NCBI GenBank assembly: GCA_002197995.1
Contig: NGZR01000003.1
Location: 3,286,001-3,350,000, forward strand
Origin: Gaeumannomyces sp. JS-464
Lineage: Eukaryota; Ascomycota; Sordariomycetes; Magnaporthales; Magnaporthaceae
Length of the DNA stretch: 64,000 nucleotides
Direction: 5' to 3'
In this document: in pieces, positions 36,610-48,105 of the stretch
Layout: each line of letters starts with the position of its first letter
Position numbering within the stretch: the stretch's first letter is position 1
Position numbers and translations under genes: made by a program
The notes under the pieces: generated by a model
The model's input: only the letters and a program-made list of their open reading frames with translations
Database searches by the model: none
Told to the model about the DNA's origin: nothing

Positions 36610-38321
36610 GGCCGAGAAGCAGTGTTCAAGGCAGCGGAACAGAACTTGGATCGGGGATTAGGTGGAGCGGGCTAGGGGTCAAACTAGGATCGGTAAACCA
36701 AAATAAAATAAATAAATAAAAACAGCGAAAGATTTAAAGCGAATATATGAGGCGATGTGATGTCATGCGTCAACAGAAGCCAGGGATCGATGCCTTTTGA
36801 TGCACATGCGGCTCTTGGTGGAGACCGATCTGGGGAACAAGTGGAAATGGGGATGGGAGTGGAAGCTCGACGGGCTATATCGCCGCGGGCACCTAGGCCC
36901 AAAAACGGGGTCTCGCGGGCCTCGCAGCCTGCTGGTAACACAGATGGTATGCTTTCGGACACCGGCATGAATGTGGCTGCGGGCTGGTCGGGCACTCACT
37001 GGTAGCGCTGCCGCCTCTGCGTGCGCCATGCGCCAGCACCTGGAATTTGGAGAGGGCCTTTTTTTTTTCTTCCTCGTGTTGGAGTGCACACCATCATCGA
37101 GGCCTCCTCCCTTTTGCCTGAAGACATTATGCAGCTGCGCCATCCATTAGCGTGCGCCAGGTTAGGCCTTTTGGGGTCCACTCATTCGGGCTCCTCCACT
37201 CCAATCTCCAGCTACCCTATCCAAGATCCTTGCCACGTCCTCCTGACGGCCCCTCAGTAGGGCCGTAGCCTCCACTAAGCGTCTGGTGGCTGCTCCACTA
37301 TCACACGCCTCTGGCGCTCGTGGCGTTCTTAGAAGCACTTGTGAGGCCTGTTTCGGCGACCAGGGTACCTCGCCTTTTCTGTGTGGTGGCGGAGCCGTTC
37401 TTTCTGGTCAGGCTCTTGACGAAGGGAGCGTTTTGCTCCGTTTTTCCTGCTCGTCTTGGCACATTTTCTCGCGGGAGGTGTGTAAGAAGTCAGTCAGTAT
37501 GCGCCCGGTTCCCGCCCACTGCAAGATAATTGACCATCCCAAGGCGGTCAACCAGACCTGTCGATGATCATATATGTACCTAGCGAAGGCGGTAGCGGCT
37601 TGGTCGTGTTGAAGGGAACCGGGCGTCTTGCAGCGTCGGCCGCCCAGGGTGCAAGCCCATACCCAATAACCCCCGTCAAAGAATTCCTACGGACCCTGGG
37701 CCTAACTCGGTTGCCCGGCTGCCTCGAATACGTATAAAAACAGTCACTTGCCCGGAATCGCACATGTTTTTAAGGCCAGTAGATCAACCTTACGTCCTAA
37801 ATACCTATCAATTAATTTTCCTTCAATTCCAATTCCCCCCACCACTTTGACTTTTCCCTCGCCTCTTAGGGACTGCCAGGAAAAAACATGCAACAGGTGA
37901 GTCAGCGCACCCTTAAAGGACAGACGAATAATCCCTCCACGATAGCACGCCTTTTCACGATCCTTGTGTAATACCGGCATACAATTCGATGCCTTGCTTT
38001 CTTCATTTTCAAGTCAGCCCGGGATTGCAGTTGTTGCTAGGCTGGCTGTCAAGGATCCTGTGATTCAGAAAGCCAGGCTAGCATGCTGTCATTGGTTACG
38101 TTCCTATCCATGTGCCAATGTCGTGGAGCCCACACTAAGCCAATCGACGTTTAGACAAAACGAAGCTTTCGGAGAGCTCTACCCGATTCCGCGACAGCCT
38201 GCCACCGACTCTCTTCCCTCTCTCGTGTGCACTTGTTCCGATCCTGCCCAGGAACCGCTAGACGAGCAACCACTTAGCGGCGAAAACGCAATCTTGACAC
38301 CACCAAACCGAAGGAAGTGAC
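36610..38321. other. Spacer between small gene A and the kinase gene
   Basis: 1.7 kb between divergent starts. A short frame at 37964-38320 ends just before the first kinase exon and may be part of the kinase N-terminus in a shifted frame. Nothing else is supported. Confidence 0.4.
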
Positions 38322-40903
38322 GTGTGTCACGATTTGGGTGATAGCTATAGCACAGCGGAGGACCCACGGCTACACCTTTCGGCACCGTCCACTCAGAGCA
38401 CCGCCGAGGCCCAGCCGCAACGGCTTTCGGTGCAGTCCATCGATGCCACGCTCGAGGGCCAAAGGCAAGGCTCTCACGCGAGAAGGGAGCACCTTGTTGC
38501 TGGAATTTTCCCCGATCGTCCACCACTGACGGATCCAGACTCGGCTAGAAAGGAGCTTGTGAAAAGGCTCCGGCAGGCCATTGTCCAGACCAGTCTTACG
38601 GGGAAGAGTGATGAAATTGCGGAGTACGTGCCTCGGGGTAAACTATGTGAGCTGGTAACCGAGGCCACCGTGACAGCGGTGCTCCGGGGCGAGGGCATGT
38701 CTCAGACCGAGTCTGAGACTTTGGCACAACACATTTGCGTGCCATCCGTGGTCCACGCTAGATGGGGGCAACAAGGCAAAAACCAGCGGTCGACACGGCG
38801 AAAGCTTTTTGCTACATTGGCCTTGATCTCAAAGGTTAGCGCCATTGGCTGCTTCATCGACCAGCGCATCCTCGACACACCCACACTACCCTTTTGAAAC
38901 AGCGCGACGCCAGCGGGGCCGTGTTTCTCAGCCTCAAAGCGTCTCCCCAACAGCGCCTCATCTTGCTGCAGAGACTGGACGGATAACGACGTGGGCCACT
39001 TTGATGTGAACAGTGGCCTTTCTTGTCGCCGTTTTCGCGAACCCAGAATCAATCGAAGAGACAGGGGAAGGGTTATACCTACCCATTGCACGCGAAGATT
39101 GTGCCCCCCTTGAGGTTCATCAAGGAGGATAGTCCGGAGGCAGAGGCAGAAACGGAGGCCAATGGCGGGTTCAGCACCGTCTACAAGGTGCTGTTTGATC
39201 CGGACCACCACAACTTCGCGCCCGCAAAAGAGGTAAGAAAAGTCCTGTCTCCACTGTTGCACACCGAAAGCAACAATGGTTGGCGGATCCGAATAAGCCG
39301 CGAAGCTTGTAAGCTCCGTATCTGACATCCCTTTGCGGTCTCAGAGAAAGACGTTCTTTTTAGCTCTCAAAAGACTGCACAGTCCGGACAAGATGGCCTT
39401 CAACCGAGAGGTTGAGGCATTGAAGAGATTCAGTCACTCTGGCGATCTGCACTTGATCAAACTCCTCTGGACATACCATTGGAGGGGCAACTACTATCTC
39501 GTGTTTCCTTGGGCCGACGGCAATCTTTGGGGATTCTTTGCAAAATATCCCAATGGCCCGGAGTTGACCCCGGATCGCCCGCGTGAGGTCTGGATGAAAT
39601 GGCTAGCCGAGCAGTGCCATGGCATAACAGCAGCTCTTTCAAGGATTCATGTTGGTGAAACATGCAATCCTAGAGCTAATGACCCCTCCCCCTCCATAAG
39701 CCTGAAGGCTACGGAGCCCTTGGCTCCCACAGACAGCCGCAAATACGGTCGTCATGGTGACATCAAGCCCGAAAATATTCTTTGGTTCTCGCCCAGGAGC
39801 ACTGGGGATCCAAAAGAGATCGGGCAGCTTAAAGTCAGCGACTTTGGGCTCAGCGATTTCCACCACCATAACTCACGATCGAACCAGGACGCAAACAGAG
39901 CCATGTGGTCCGGAACATACCATGCCCCGGAGTGTCTGACCTTAAGGAGGCTTTCTCCGTCATATGATATCTGGACTCTCGGATGTGTCTTTATCGAGTT
40001 TGTCTCCTGGTTTCTGCTGGGCAGCGAGGCAACCAAGGTTGAGTTCTCGGACAGACGGTTAGAAGACGACAAACTGAACGCAATACCCGAGGATACCTTC
40101 TTCAACGTTCAGGACCAGGACCGTACTGTCCACGCTGTGGTCAAGAAGTCTGTGCTGGACTGGGTAGACAAGCTCCGCGATAATGAGGGGTGTTCGCCCT
40201 TTCTCGACGATCTCCTCAACTATATCCTCTCGGACATGTTGGTCGCTTCAGCCGACAAGCGAGCCGCTTGCCCTCAGGTGGCGGAACGACTCAAAGAGAT
40301 GCTGCAAAGCTGCGGGGCGGACTTGGAATACTGCCTCAAACCAAACAAGACACCCGTGCCATCTCGCTCTGCCACTCTCTCGTCCGGTATTATTTACGAG
40401 GAAGACGAGCGGGACGAAGTTCGGCAAAGTCTGGCTAGGAAGGGGCGGGGCCAATCATCGAGACGTGAATCGAGCCCAAGTGGGGGTGGGATGGTTAAAA
40501 GAGCCGCAACACCTGAGTCGTTTCACCCGCCCCCTTTGAAGACAACGCCCTTCATAACCGCCCAATCTGGGCAGCAACTATCCATGACCCGCAACTGCTC
40601 AAAATTCCCGACCCGGAGCCTCGGGGAAAGACTGATGAGGAACAGCCAAACGGGCCTAGCTCCGCTTCGGGCGATACCCAGACTGTGTCGTGCCAACCAG
40701 CTGGCAATGACCCACAGGTTGAGATGGCGAGCAGCACGCCAAAGATCGGGGCAGTTAGTAATCCCGTAGTCTCGGGGCATAATGGCGGGCATGGGGAGTT
40801 TGGTGATCGTAGGGAAGGCAGATGGCTTGAAAGGTTAAAGTCGTGCTGTGGTTATTGCTACTGCTGCTTTAGCTGGAGGGATAGCCGAGGTGGCTGTGAT
40901 TGA
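38322..40903 (+). CDS. Protein kinase domain protein with fungal N-terminal domain, frame broken
   Basis: N-terminal region (about 190 residues) contains ELVKRLRQAIVQTSLTGKSD and RRKLFATLALISKVSAIGCF, a block typical of a fungal-specific group of kinases. Ser/Thr/Tyr kinase motifs follow in order: glycine loop NGGFSTVYKV, lysine in FFLALKRL, helix C NREVEALKRF, catalytic loop HGDIKPENIL (HGD in place of HRD), SDFGLSDF, YHAPEC and SYDIWTLGCVFIEF. The residues needed for catalysis are present. An intron runs from 39234 to about 39345. Frame breaks occur near 38895-38900 and between about 38900 and 39090. At the 3' end one frame stops at 40769, while another continues from about 40570 with PDPEPRGKTDEEQPNGPSSA to a Cys-rich end at 40903. 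The substrate is unknown. It is divergent from small gene A. Confidence 0.72.
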
Positions 40904-41604
40904 ATTAGGGTTAGCGGAAACCAAAAAGACTCGAAACGTCTCCAAACTCATTAGGTCCAATACCGTAATTAAACGCGTTTGGTTTTTTTTTTTCTTATTC
41001 TTTTCCTTTTTGGGTTTTAGATTTCAAGGTTTTAAATGTGGGTTTGTTTCGGTTTTAGGTTTTTAAGTTTGGGTTTATTAAAAATTAAGTCCTATGGGTT
41101 TTAAGTTTTTTTTAGTTTTAAATTTTTTTAAAAATATTGTCGGATAGTTATTCCGGCGCATGCACTCGAGGGATTTGGAGGCCTGGGAGGCCTGGGAGGC
41201 TCCCAAGGCCTACAAGGCCCATAAGGCCCACGTGACCTAAAAGCCCAGACCCTTTCGCAGATAAAAGGGGGCCTGTTGGCCCCTTCTCCTGTAGCTAAAT
41301 CTCCTTCCTCTTCATGCACAATACAGGAACCCTCCAGATTTATAAATCTTTGTGTGTCACCATGGGAGAGCTCCGGGCCTTTGACAGGAGTAACACTCCT
41401 ACCAACAAATATCTTTAATATTTTAAAAATTAAATATATTAATTTTAACAATATAATATTGTATATTATATATAAATTTTATAATAAGATGGATTTAAAA
41501 GGAATCGCCATGTTAAAAGGTTAAAAAAGTGATAAATTTCGCTATTAAAAAGAAAAGTTACAGGTTACAAAGCATAACTTTAATAATTTAAATAGGGCTA
41601 CCAG

Positions 41605-42041
41605 TGTTACAATCAAAAGGTCTGCTCTTAAAGTAAGGCACTTAAGGAAAGGGAAAAAACAGTGTACTGGTTTGAATGACTGGGGTTTAAGGAACTAAGG
41701 TTTGGATTGCTTGTTTTAAGAAATACCTAAAGACTAACTTAAATTAACTAATGCCGAAGCCTTAGTTAAAAACAGGTACTTACAAAGGGAAATCCTTCCC
41801 TTTTATACTTTTATGCCTTTGCTGGTTGCTGGACAGTCGCTTTGCGATTTGAAAGGTTTGTTTAGATCGCTTAAATCACTTCGTTGGCCCCCGTCGTGGC
41901 TGTGGACGGAGCGATCTGGATCGATCCCTTAGGTTGTTCCAATCGTTCTTCCTCCACGTGGCCTGCCCCTTTTTCCTGGTGGTTGGCGGGGCTTTGGGTT
42001 TTCCAAGTGCCCCGCACCTTTCGAAGGGCCTAATCGTAACA
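41605..42041 (-). mobile_element. Probable LTR of a degraded retrotransposon
   Basis: 437 bp with matching ends: it begins TGTTAC and ends GTAACA, so it has TG..CA borders with a 6-bp inverted repeat. On the minus strand it has a TATA-like box (GTATAAAAGGG). One base beyond its 3' edge on that strand is TGGTAGCCCTA, a plausible primer-binding site. The flanking five bases do not match, so this may be one LTR of a truncated element rather than a solo LTR. The second LTR and internal genes were not found. Confidence 0.5.
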
Positions 42042-42523
42042 CTTTTTTAAAATAGTAAAGGTTATTTTCCAGTGGGGATTTCGTAATCGGGTTTGTATTT
42101 AATACAGTTTTTAGCACATAAAATCGCATTAAAAGCAATGTATCCTTACGTTGTCCCCACCCTGTTAGTATTTTAACTTGTGCTTAAATTTATGCTTTCC
42201 TTTTGTAGCCCTTTAACGAGGTTAAGGGGCCCACCGATTAACTTTTACTATTTTCGAAAGGTGTAAGTGTTAAAATCGGTACATTTAAGTCGTACCCGAC
42301 TTTTACCCGTGGCTTTTAGTTAAGTGCACTTAACGCGTATTTAACTTTTATACACTTAACTAGTTGGCTTTACTTAACAACTGTTGCTATTAATTGTAAT
42401 AAATTTACAATTTTATTAATTAGCTTTGTACGCGCCAAACAATTTTAAACGCTTTTAAATACTTAAAAAAACTTAAAACCCACACGTTAATTACCATTTT
42501 TAAGTTCTTATTTAAGTTTTAAG

Positions 42524-42708
42524 TGTGATATATTCGTGCTTATGGCACGAATATTCGTAGGCTTAAAGGTAACCCTTAAGCCAAGTATATAAAAAGGCGG
42601 AACGCCCTTTTCCTCCCTTTGTAGCAAACTTTCCTTTTTTTTTCATCTTCCACAATAATAATACAAGGGCTTTTAACAGTTTTTCAACTTGCAGTTAAGC
42701 TTATAACA
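42524..42708 (+). mobile_element. Solo LTR (copia-like) with TTAAG duplication
   Basis: 185 bp starting TGTGATATATTCG and ending TTATAACA, with TG..CA borders. It is flanked on both sides by TTAAG (42519-42523 and 42709-42713), a 5-bp target duplication. Near the start is a perfect 10-bp inverted repeat (ATATTCGTGC, 5-nt loop, GCACGAATAT) of the kind common in fungal copia LTRs, and a TATA box (TATATAAAAAGG) lies in the middle. No internal region is next to it, hence a solo LTR. Confidence 0.65.
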
Positions 42709-43511
42709 TTAAGTTTTCTTTAAACCCGAAGATTATAAGTTTAAATAATAACGCATTTACGGTTTTCGCTAACTTTAAATTAAAAGTAAAAAGCACTGCG
42801 CACGTTAACAATAATTAGTAACCCTTTTCTTTAAATTAAAAGTGATAGCTAAATACTTAATGCGTAAATAATTATGTTTTTTCGCCGGTGATTAAGTAAT
42901 GTTTATAGTTATTTTAATAAAAAAGCGGTGGGCGCACTCGTGTAAATATGTTTAAAAAGTTTTTAATGCATTAATTAACTAGTATTACTATGCCGACGAA
43001 AAGAATTTCAAATTTTCCGGCTGTTTTAAAAGGAAAGCAAAAATCCCCCCACCCGTTAACTGGAAGTTGAATTAGCATAACAAGAAAAAGAGAGAAATTA
43101 ATAAATTTATAGTAAAGTGAAAAAATTAACTAGGTTTTATTGGCTGAAAGTTTAAATATGCTAAAGCGAAGTTTTCTTTTGCAAAAAAAAAGTATTTTAC
43201 CAAACCTTTTAAAACAACGTAGAATAAGTTTCAAATTTAAAGCCTAAAAAATGAACAGCGCAAATACATGTTTCTTGTCAACCTTGAACAGTTTTATACC
43301 CAAACTGCCGACGACCTTTGCTGTGGGCAAATCTTCCGTTTTCCGTCCGGCCATTTGAAGAAAAATAGTAGCCCGTAGTTTACTGATCCTTGGAACCGTT
43401 CTCCTCGAAATTCGTGGCATAGTGGTGGTAGCTTTGTATGTACAAAACTTCCTCCTGTTCGTTGTTTTCCAGTTGGTTTTATCAATTCGTTAGCATACGT
43501 ACTTGGTATTC

Positions 43512-43910
43512 TCAGCCACTCCTAGCAGCGTGTCTCGTCATTCTGAAAAGGGTGCTGCCCTGGGGAATACAGGGGAAGAATTACGAAGATGGGACATGGG
43601 GTATGGGTGTCTTTCATTCAAGAGGCGCCGCTTAAATGAAACGAGGCCTAACCTCTGTAATTAGCCTCGGGGCTTGTATTTGGTAGTGGCCATTCTGGCA
43701 CTGCAGTTGTTTTATAAGTAAAAAAGATTAGTTAAGGAGTTCACAGCAGGCTCCCTAATGGGGAGCCTTCAAATTAAAGAATAGGATGTAACGAACCTTC
43801 GCGGTGAAGTTCTTGCCGAATTTCTCTTGTAGCCACTGGGTCATGAATTCTTTCTTGATATAGGTGGCGCAAATTTGTTGAGTAACCAGTTTTGACTTGC
43901 TTCCTGCCAT
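43512..43910 (-). CDS. Small protein family member C, unrecognised
   Basis: Exons 43797-43910 (38 codons), 43653-43700 (16 codons) and 43512-43559 (16 codons with stop) join in phase 0 to 69 aa. Exon 1 is MAGSKSKLVTQQICATYIKK and continues to LQEKFGKNFTAK. Exon 2 reads CQNGHYQIQAPRLITE. Exon 3 is short and basic (GSTLFRMTRHAARSG). The core matches copies A and B: a helix ending in (D/E)KxFG, then an intron, then xQ(N/H)(G/D)x(Y/F)xIxA. Exon 2 has the same length as exon 2 of copy A. The start methionine at 43910 could be preceded by more sequence in the same frame (to 44054). No known domain. It is head-to-head with the CorA-like gene. Coding potential rests on the family comparison. Confidence 0.5.
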
Positions 43911-44142
43911 GGCTAATTTTAATTCAGGCGTCGACGATAAGTAGAAATCCCTCTCCCTGTTGGGTATGAATGAGCCGAAGCAGCGCAATGGCTGCTGCCT
44001 CGCAGTGTTTAGGTCCGGCTCTCGTCGCCTTTTGTACACTTCACGCCCCGACAAGCGACGCGCGACCCTGATAAAGCGGTCGACCGATTGTGAGAGGCCA
44101 TCTGGCGAGCAGAGCCGCCTCGAGCACCGTATGCCATTGGCA

Positions 44143-44308
44143 TATGGCTGCTAAATCGGCAAAGCAAAAAAAGAAACTTAGTGGCCTGCTGGTTGCATAC
44201 GAGAGCGCAGTGGATCTGTGGCTGCAGAGTCGCACCCACTATGAATTGCCCGGCTGGAGAGAAAGCAGAGAGGAGAAGAGGAGAATCAAGACGAATCCTG
44301 AGTTCTGA
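44143..44308 (+). other. Possible small frame, uncertain
   Basis: A short frame reading KSAKQKKKLSGLLVAYESA and ending RREKR-like basic residues, between small gene C and the CorA-like gene. No recognised family. It may be a remnant of another gene or chance. Confidence 0.2.
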
Positions 44309-44965
44309 AAGTGGCCAGCTTCTATTCGATCTTCAAGCATGCCTACCATCTAGTGGTGCACATCTTTTTTAGCGCCACAAATTCTAATGTGCTTTGCGAT
44401 GTTGGATTAAAAAGCTTCTAGTTCTGCCGATAGCCTTGCTGCCGGTGCGAGGCGCTGCAGGCCGCATGGAATGGGCCATCCTACCTTTGCCCACCATCTT
44501 CCTCATGCTTGTGGGTGTGGCATCCCGTAGCTGAGCCAGTTAGCACAATCTGCGAGACTGAAAAGGAGGTCAGGTGGCCCATTTTCTGTGCCAACTGGGC
44601 ACACACACATACAACCCTCGGGCATGCACACGTATACTGCATGGTTTTAATGCACCACGAGAACAAACGCCCGGGAAACGGGGCAGAGATTTATTGGACG
44701 GGCTTGGGGCAATCCTGCTGTGCTGAAATCGGGCGTCACGCGGGCTGTGCCACGCGGTATGCCCAGGCAGGACGTCCGATGTGCGGGAAATAGAGATAAT
44801 CAGGAGATGGTGGAGGAAGCTTGGGAAAACAAAAAACCAAATACTGGAGGGGAGCGAGCTCCTTCCTGCTGTGATCTTAGCTATCTCCAAAAGTTGACTC
44901 GAGCAATTCATCACCCACGACACCATACCTGATACTGCCAGAACCCTCAGAGGAAAGCTCACAAA

Positions 44966-46905
44966 ATGGACTGGACTAATACGCGGCCCGAATTCCTCCA
45001 GAGAGACAAGGACATCTTTTCCCACGAGCAACGCCAGTCACTCATTGTCAAAAAGACCATCTCAGATAACGTGAGCACGATCTTTTTTAAGCAGGATTGC
45101 TTGTAATGATGCTGATAATTATGAGCATACCAATAGGGTGTTCTTGATAAATGGGAAGTCACATCAGACGAGGACTGGGAGCAGTGGCTTCAACAGGATC
45201 ATTTCTGTAAAGGCGGACACAACACACCGGGAATAGGGGCCATGTATGGTTAATTCCACCTTCATGCCCAAAGTACAACTCGTTAAAAGCTACAACGCGA
45301 TCTGACAGACTGACGTTCCTTCAGCCTGGCAACAAGGGCCCCAGACACTGCGGGTGATGACGAGGGAGACGGCACGACCTCGAAAGTCGAAGGTCCTGAT
45401 CCGCAGGTACTCAGGGGCCTCCCGTATTCGCGGGAGTATTCGATCGCATTATCACCAAGTTCTTCGTACACGGATCTATCACCAAGGCCATCCAAAGACA
45501 AGGACCAATCTTTTCGCGCACCCATCTGAAGATTGGGAACCCCCCTGAGCCTGCCATCGGTATACACTTGTGCTCCCAAGTATTTTTGCCCGTGTGGCGA
45601 TCTCTCCGCAAGTGGTTCAGCTAATGACCAGAGCGATTTCCAGTTTACGTTTGTCGGACATCAAATGCCTGGGCGGGCGACATGGCGCTTTCTGCCACTC
45701 ACTTCCCCAATTCCGGCTTCACCTACGCAGTCTTTTTCGGTTGTGAATTTGGCGAAAAGACCAAGGACAAATGCAAGCGGGTTCCAGTCACAGCCCTGAA
45801 ATCAGGGGACAGAATCACGGGACTTCTCAGCAATTCAGACGACACGGTCGCCCATCCTATGCTCCTCCCTGGGATTTTGGCTGAGCTCGAGCTAAGGCGA
45901 CACATGTCCATTGTCGGTCGGGCCGTGACGAATCTCCTGAATACGGTGGCTGATGTCAGCGCCGGAAAGGGCGCCGATTACAGAGCGTTCGCTCCCGGAC
46001 GAGGCGAAGAGGATAACCATGCCATCAAACCATGGTTGGATATGCACATCATTAAGATTAAGTTGGAGTCCTGGCGGCGGGAGCTGCAGAAGATGGTTCA
46101 TCATGTTAAGGAGCTATCTCGGACGCAGTACCTTGCCCGTCGGGTCCCTCGCCAAGGAGATATCAACCACCTGACTCTCCAGCCCTATACAGACGAGGAG
46201 ATCAGTGCATGTGAGGCTGAGGCAGTTAGAACAGCTTCACTGAGGGCGACGGGGGATCGGATCAGGGAGCGCCTGGAGGATATCATCGACCAGTACCACG
46301 AAAAGATCAGCGAGTGCACGTTGACCATGGAGGGCCTGACTCTGGCTACACAGGTGGTGCGTTAAAAGGAAGAGGGGATATTCAAATTTTGCGCGAAGTT
46401 GCTAATTCCTTATACCTAACCATGACTTTTAGGCACACACCAGGGCAAACATGGAGGTTGCCTTGGAAACGAAGAAAGATGGAGGACAGATGAAGTCAAT
46501 CGCTGTTCTCAGCATGGTGTTCCTCCCAGGAACGTTCTTTGCTGTGAGTCTGGTGCCAACATCTTTGACTCATCAAGAAGTGGCAAAGAAAGGAGTGACT
46601 CCTGAGCTGCCCACCCCCAATCCCGACTCCCCTGGACACGTCACTAACGGAACTCTACCGCGATCATTGGCCAGACATTCTTCTCAATGAGCTTCTTCAA
46701 GTGGGATTCGCCAGAGGGTGACGTGGTCTCCACGAAAATCTGGGTTTATTTCCTTATCACAGTCATTTTCACCGGCCTCACTCTGCTGATCTACAGCTGG
46801 TGGTCCCGAAGGCAATCCCGGAAAGCCATCAGCGAGAATGACCCTGAGTGGGCTCTCACAGCAGATTATACGGAGCTCTCTTCGATGAATGGGCACTCGA
46901 AGTAA
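44966..46905 (+). CDS. Fungal CorA-like membrane protein, frame broken
   Basis: Membrane protein of the fungal CorA-like group, related to CorA/ZntB divalent-cation channels but usually lacking a proven transport role. Exon 1 (44966-45070) is MDWTNTRPEFLQRDKDIFSH onward. Exon 2 starts at 45137 (GVLDKWEVTSDEDWEQWL). A conserved middle block follows near 45450 (FVHGSITKAIQRQGPIFSR), then GDMALSATHFPNSGFTYAVF and FGCEFGEK from 45680. Long helices run to 46353, then exon 46433-46543 with MKSIAVLSMVFLPGTFFA (first membrane helix), and the last exon 46675-46905 with TFFSMSFFKWDSP and the second helix (VYFLITVIFTGLTLLIYSWW). Frame continuity is lost between about 45200 and 45680, with two or more breaks or unseen introns. 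The canonical GMN motif is absent, as in this fungal group. It is divergent from small gene C. Confidence 0.65.
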
Positions 46906-48105
46906 TGTGCGAAAAGGCTGTGCCTCAATTTCGATCGTCACGTCGATATCTACTCTAGTCGGCAGCATTCGCGAGGTGGCAAAATTGTGATTTGAAGTAT
47001 TTATCTCATATTTTATACATAATATGTCGCTCCCGGCTCAACGTTCAGCTGCCAATAATCTTGCTTTTTTATGCACCTATCTCGGCCGGTACCTGGCATA
47101 CGAACGCCACCCTCTCTGTCCACTCGTAATCCGAGGCGAGCTGATGTGGCCCCGATCTGCTTGAGCTTGTCCACGTGTCATTTGAGACGTTGATGCCCAT
47201 TTTTTAGCTGCACCATTGACACACTATTGCATGCTCGGTCCGAGAAATGAATGCCAGGTGGTCACGTCGAACAGCCCAAGCAGGGCCGCCAAAACGATGT
47301 TCCAATTTTCATAGCGAGGGAAGGTGATTTGACCAGTGAGACCCAAGTTGACGTTCATCAAAGGGGGTCTTCGGGGGCCAATCTCCCGTTGGGACAAAAC
47401 AGAATCCCCAGCACCCCAGCTTTCTTCGCGGCATAACATCTTGTCGGCCAATTCTCGGACAAGACTCATCCGAACGTCGAACCAGGCTTGAGGATTTACA
47501 ACCCAAAAACATCAGCTCACTGGCGCACGTTCACGGTAGGATAGTTGACCTGGCGGCAAATCCGTAACGTGTTCCTCGGTAGGCACCTCCCTAGGCACCA
47601 ACATAGCATTTGACGCCCAGGTTTCATCTTATCAAAGCACGACTCGGCATGCACGCTGGTGGTTCGTGTTCTCAAAGTGACTGATCACTTCTCGCCCAAT
47701 TTTCCAAATCGGGGCAAGAACCGGAGGCAATCAGGAGAGTTTGAGGAACGATCTAGGTATCTCACTAGCACCGGTTTGGCCGAGGGCGGGCCTGCTTAGG
47801 CCCCACTGCCTTGATTTGGGCTAGCCAGCCTATCCAATTGTGCTACGGCCACTTGCACGTCACGTTGAGGCTGGCGGGTCTTCGCATTCGCTACCAAATG
47901 TTGGGAAAACCGTATGGAGGATGGCGATATCTCTTCATGCTCACGTCGTTGGCCTATAAAGGTCTAATGACTCTGCCTTCTGCTCAGCTGTGGCGTTGCA
48001 TGAGCAGAACAAGCCAAATATCAATTATCATCACATGAAGCCGACATAAGCGATCCTCATTCACGACGGGACCACACGACTCCAGGAATAACCTGCGCCA
48101 AGACT
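46906..48105. other. Spacer, no gene recognised
   Basis: A minus-strand frame at 47224-47469 has a hydrophobic stretch (NIVLAALLGLFDV), but nothing supports it as a gene. The spacer lies upstream of small gene B. Confidence 0.4.

Larger units (their letters stand above)
40970..43500. repeat. AT-rich block of decayed repeats
   Basis: Base composition drops sharply to AT-rich just after the kinase gene and recovers near 43500. No long reading frame survives. The block contains long A and T runs and many TA and TAA words, consistent with RIP acting on CpA. A GC-rich island at about 41150-41400 and the two LTR-like segments listed separately sit inside it. Confidence 0.8.

Noticed and set aside
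37964..38320. 118-codon frame just before the kinase gene
   Set aside because: It could be the missing kinase N-terminus in another frame, but there is no motif to prove it, so it was not listed as a gene.
40900..40925. TTAGGG word near the end of the kinase gene, as a possible telomere trace
   Set aside because: Only a single unit is present, with no tandem array.
41138..41395. GC-rich island with TG..CA-like ends and a TATA-like box, possibly a third LTR
   Set aside because: The flanking five bases differ, no primer-binding site follows, and the ends share no inverted repeat beyond two bases. Left as part of the AT-rich block description.
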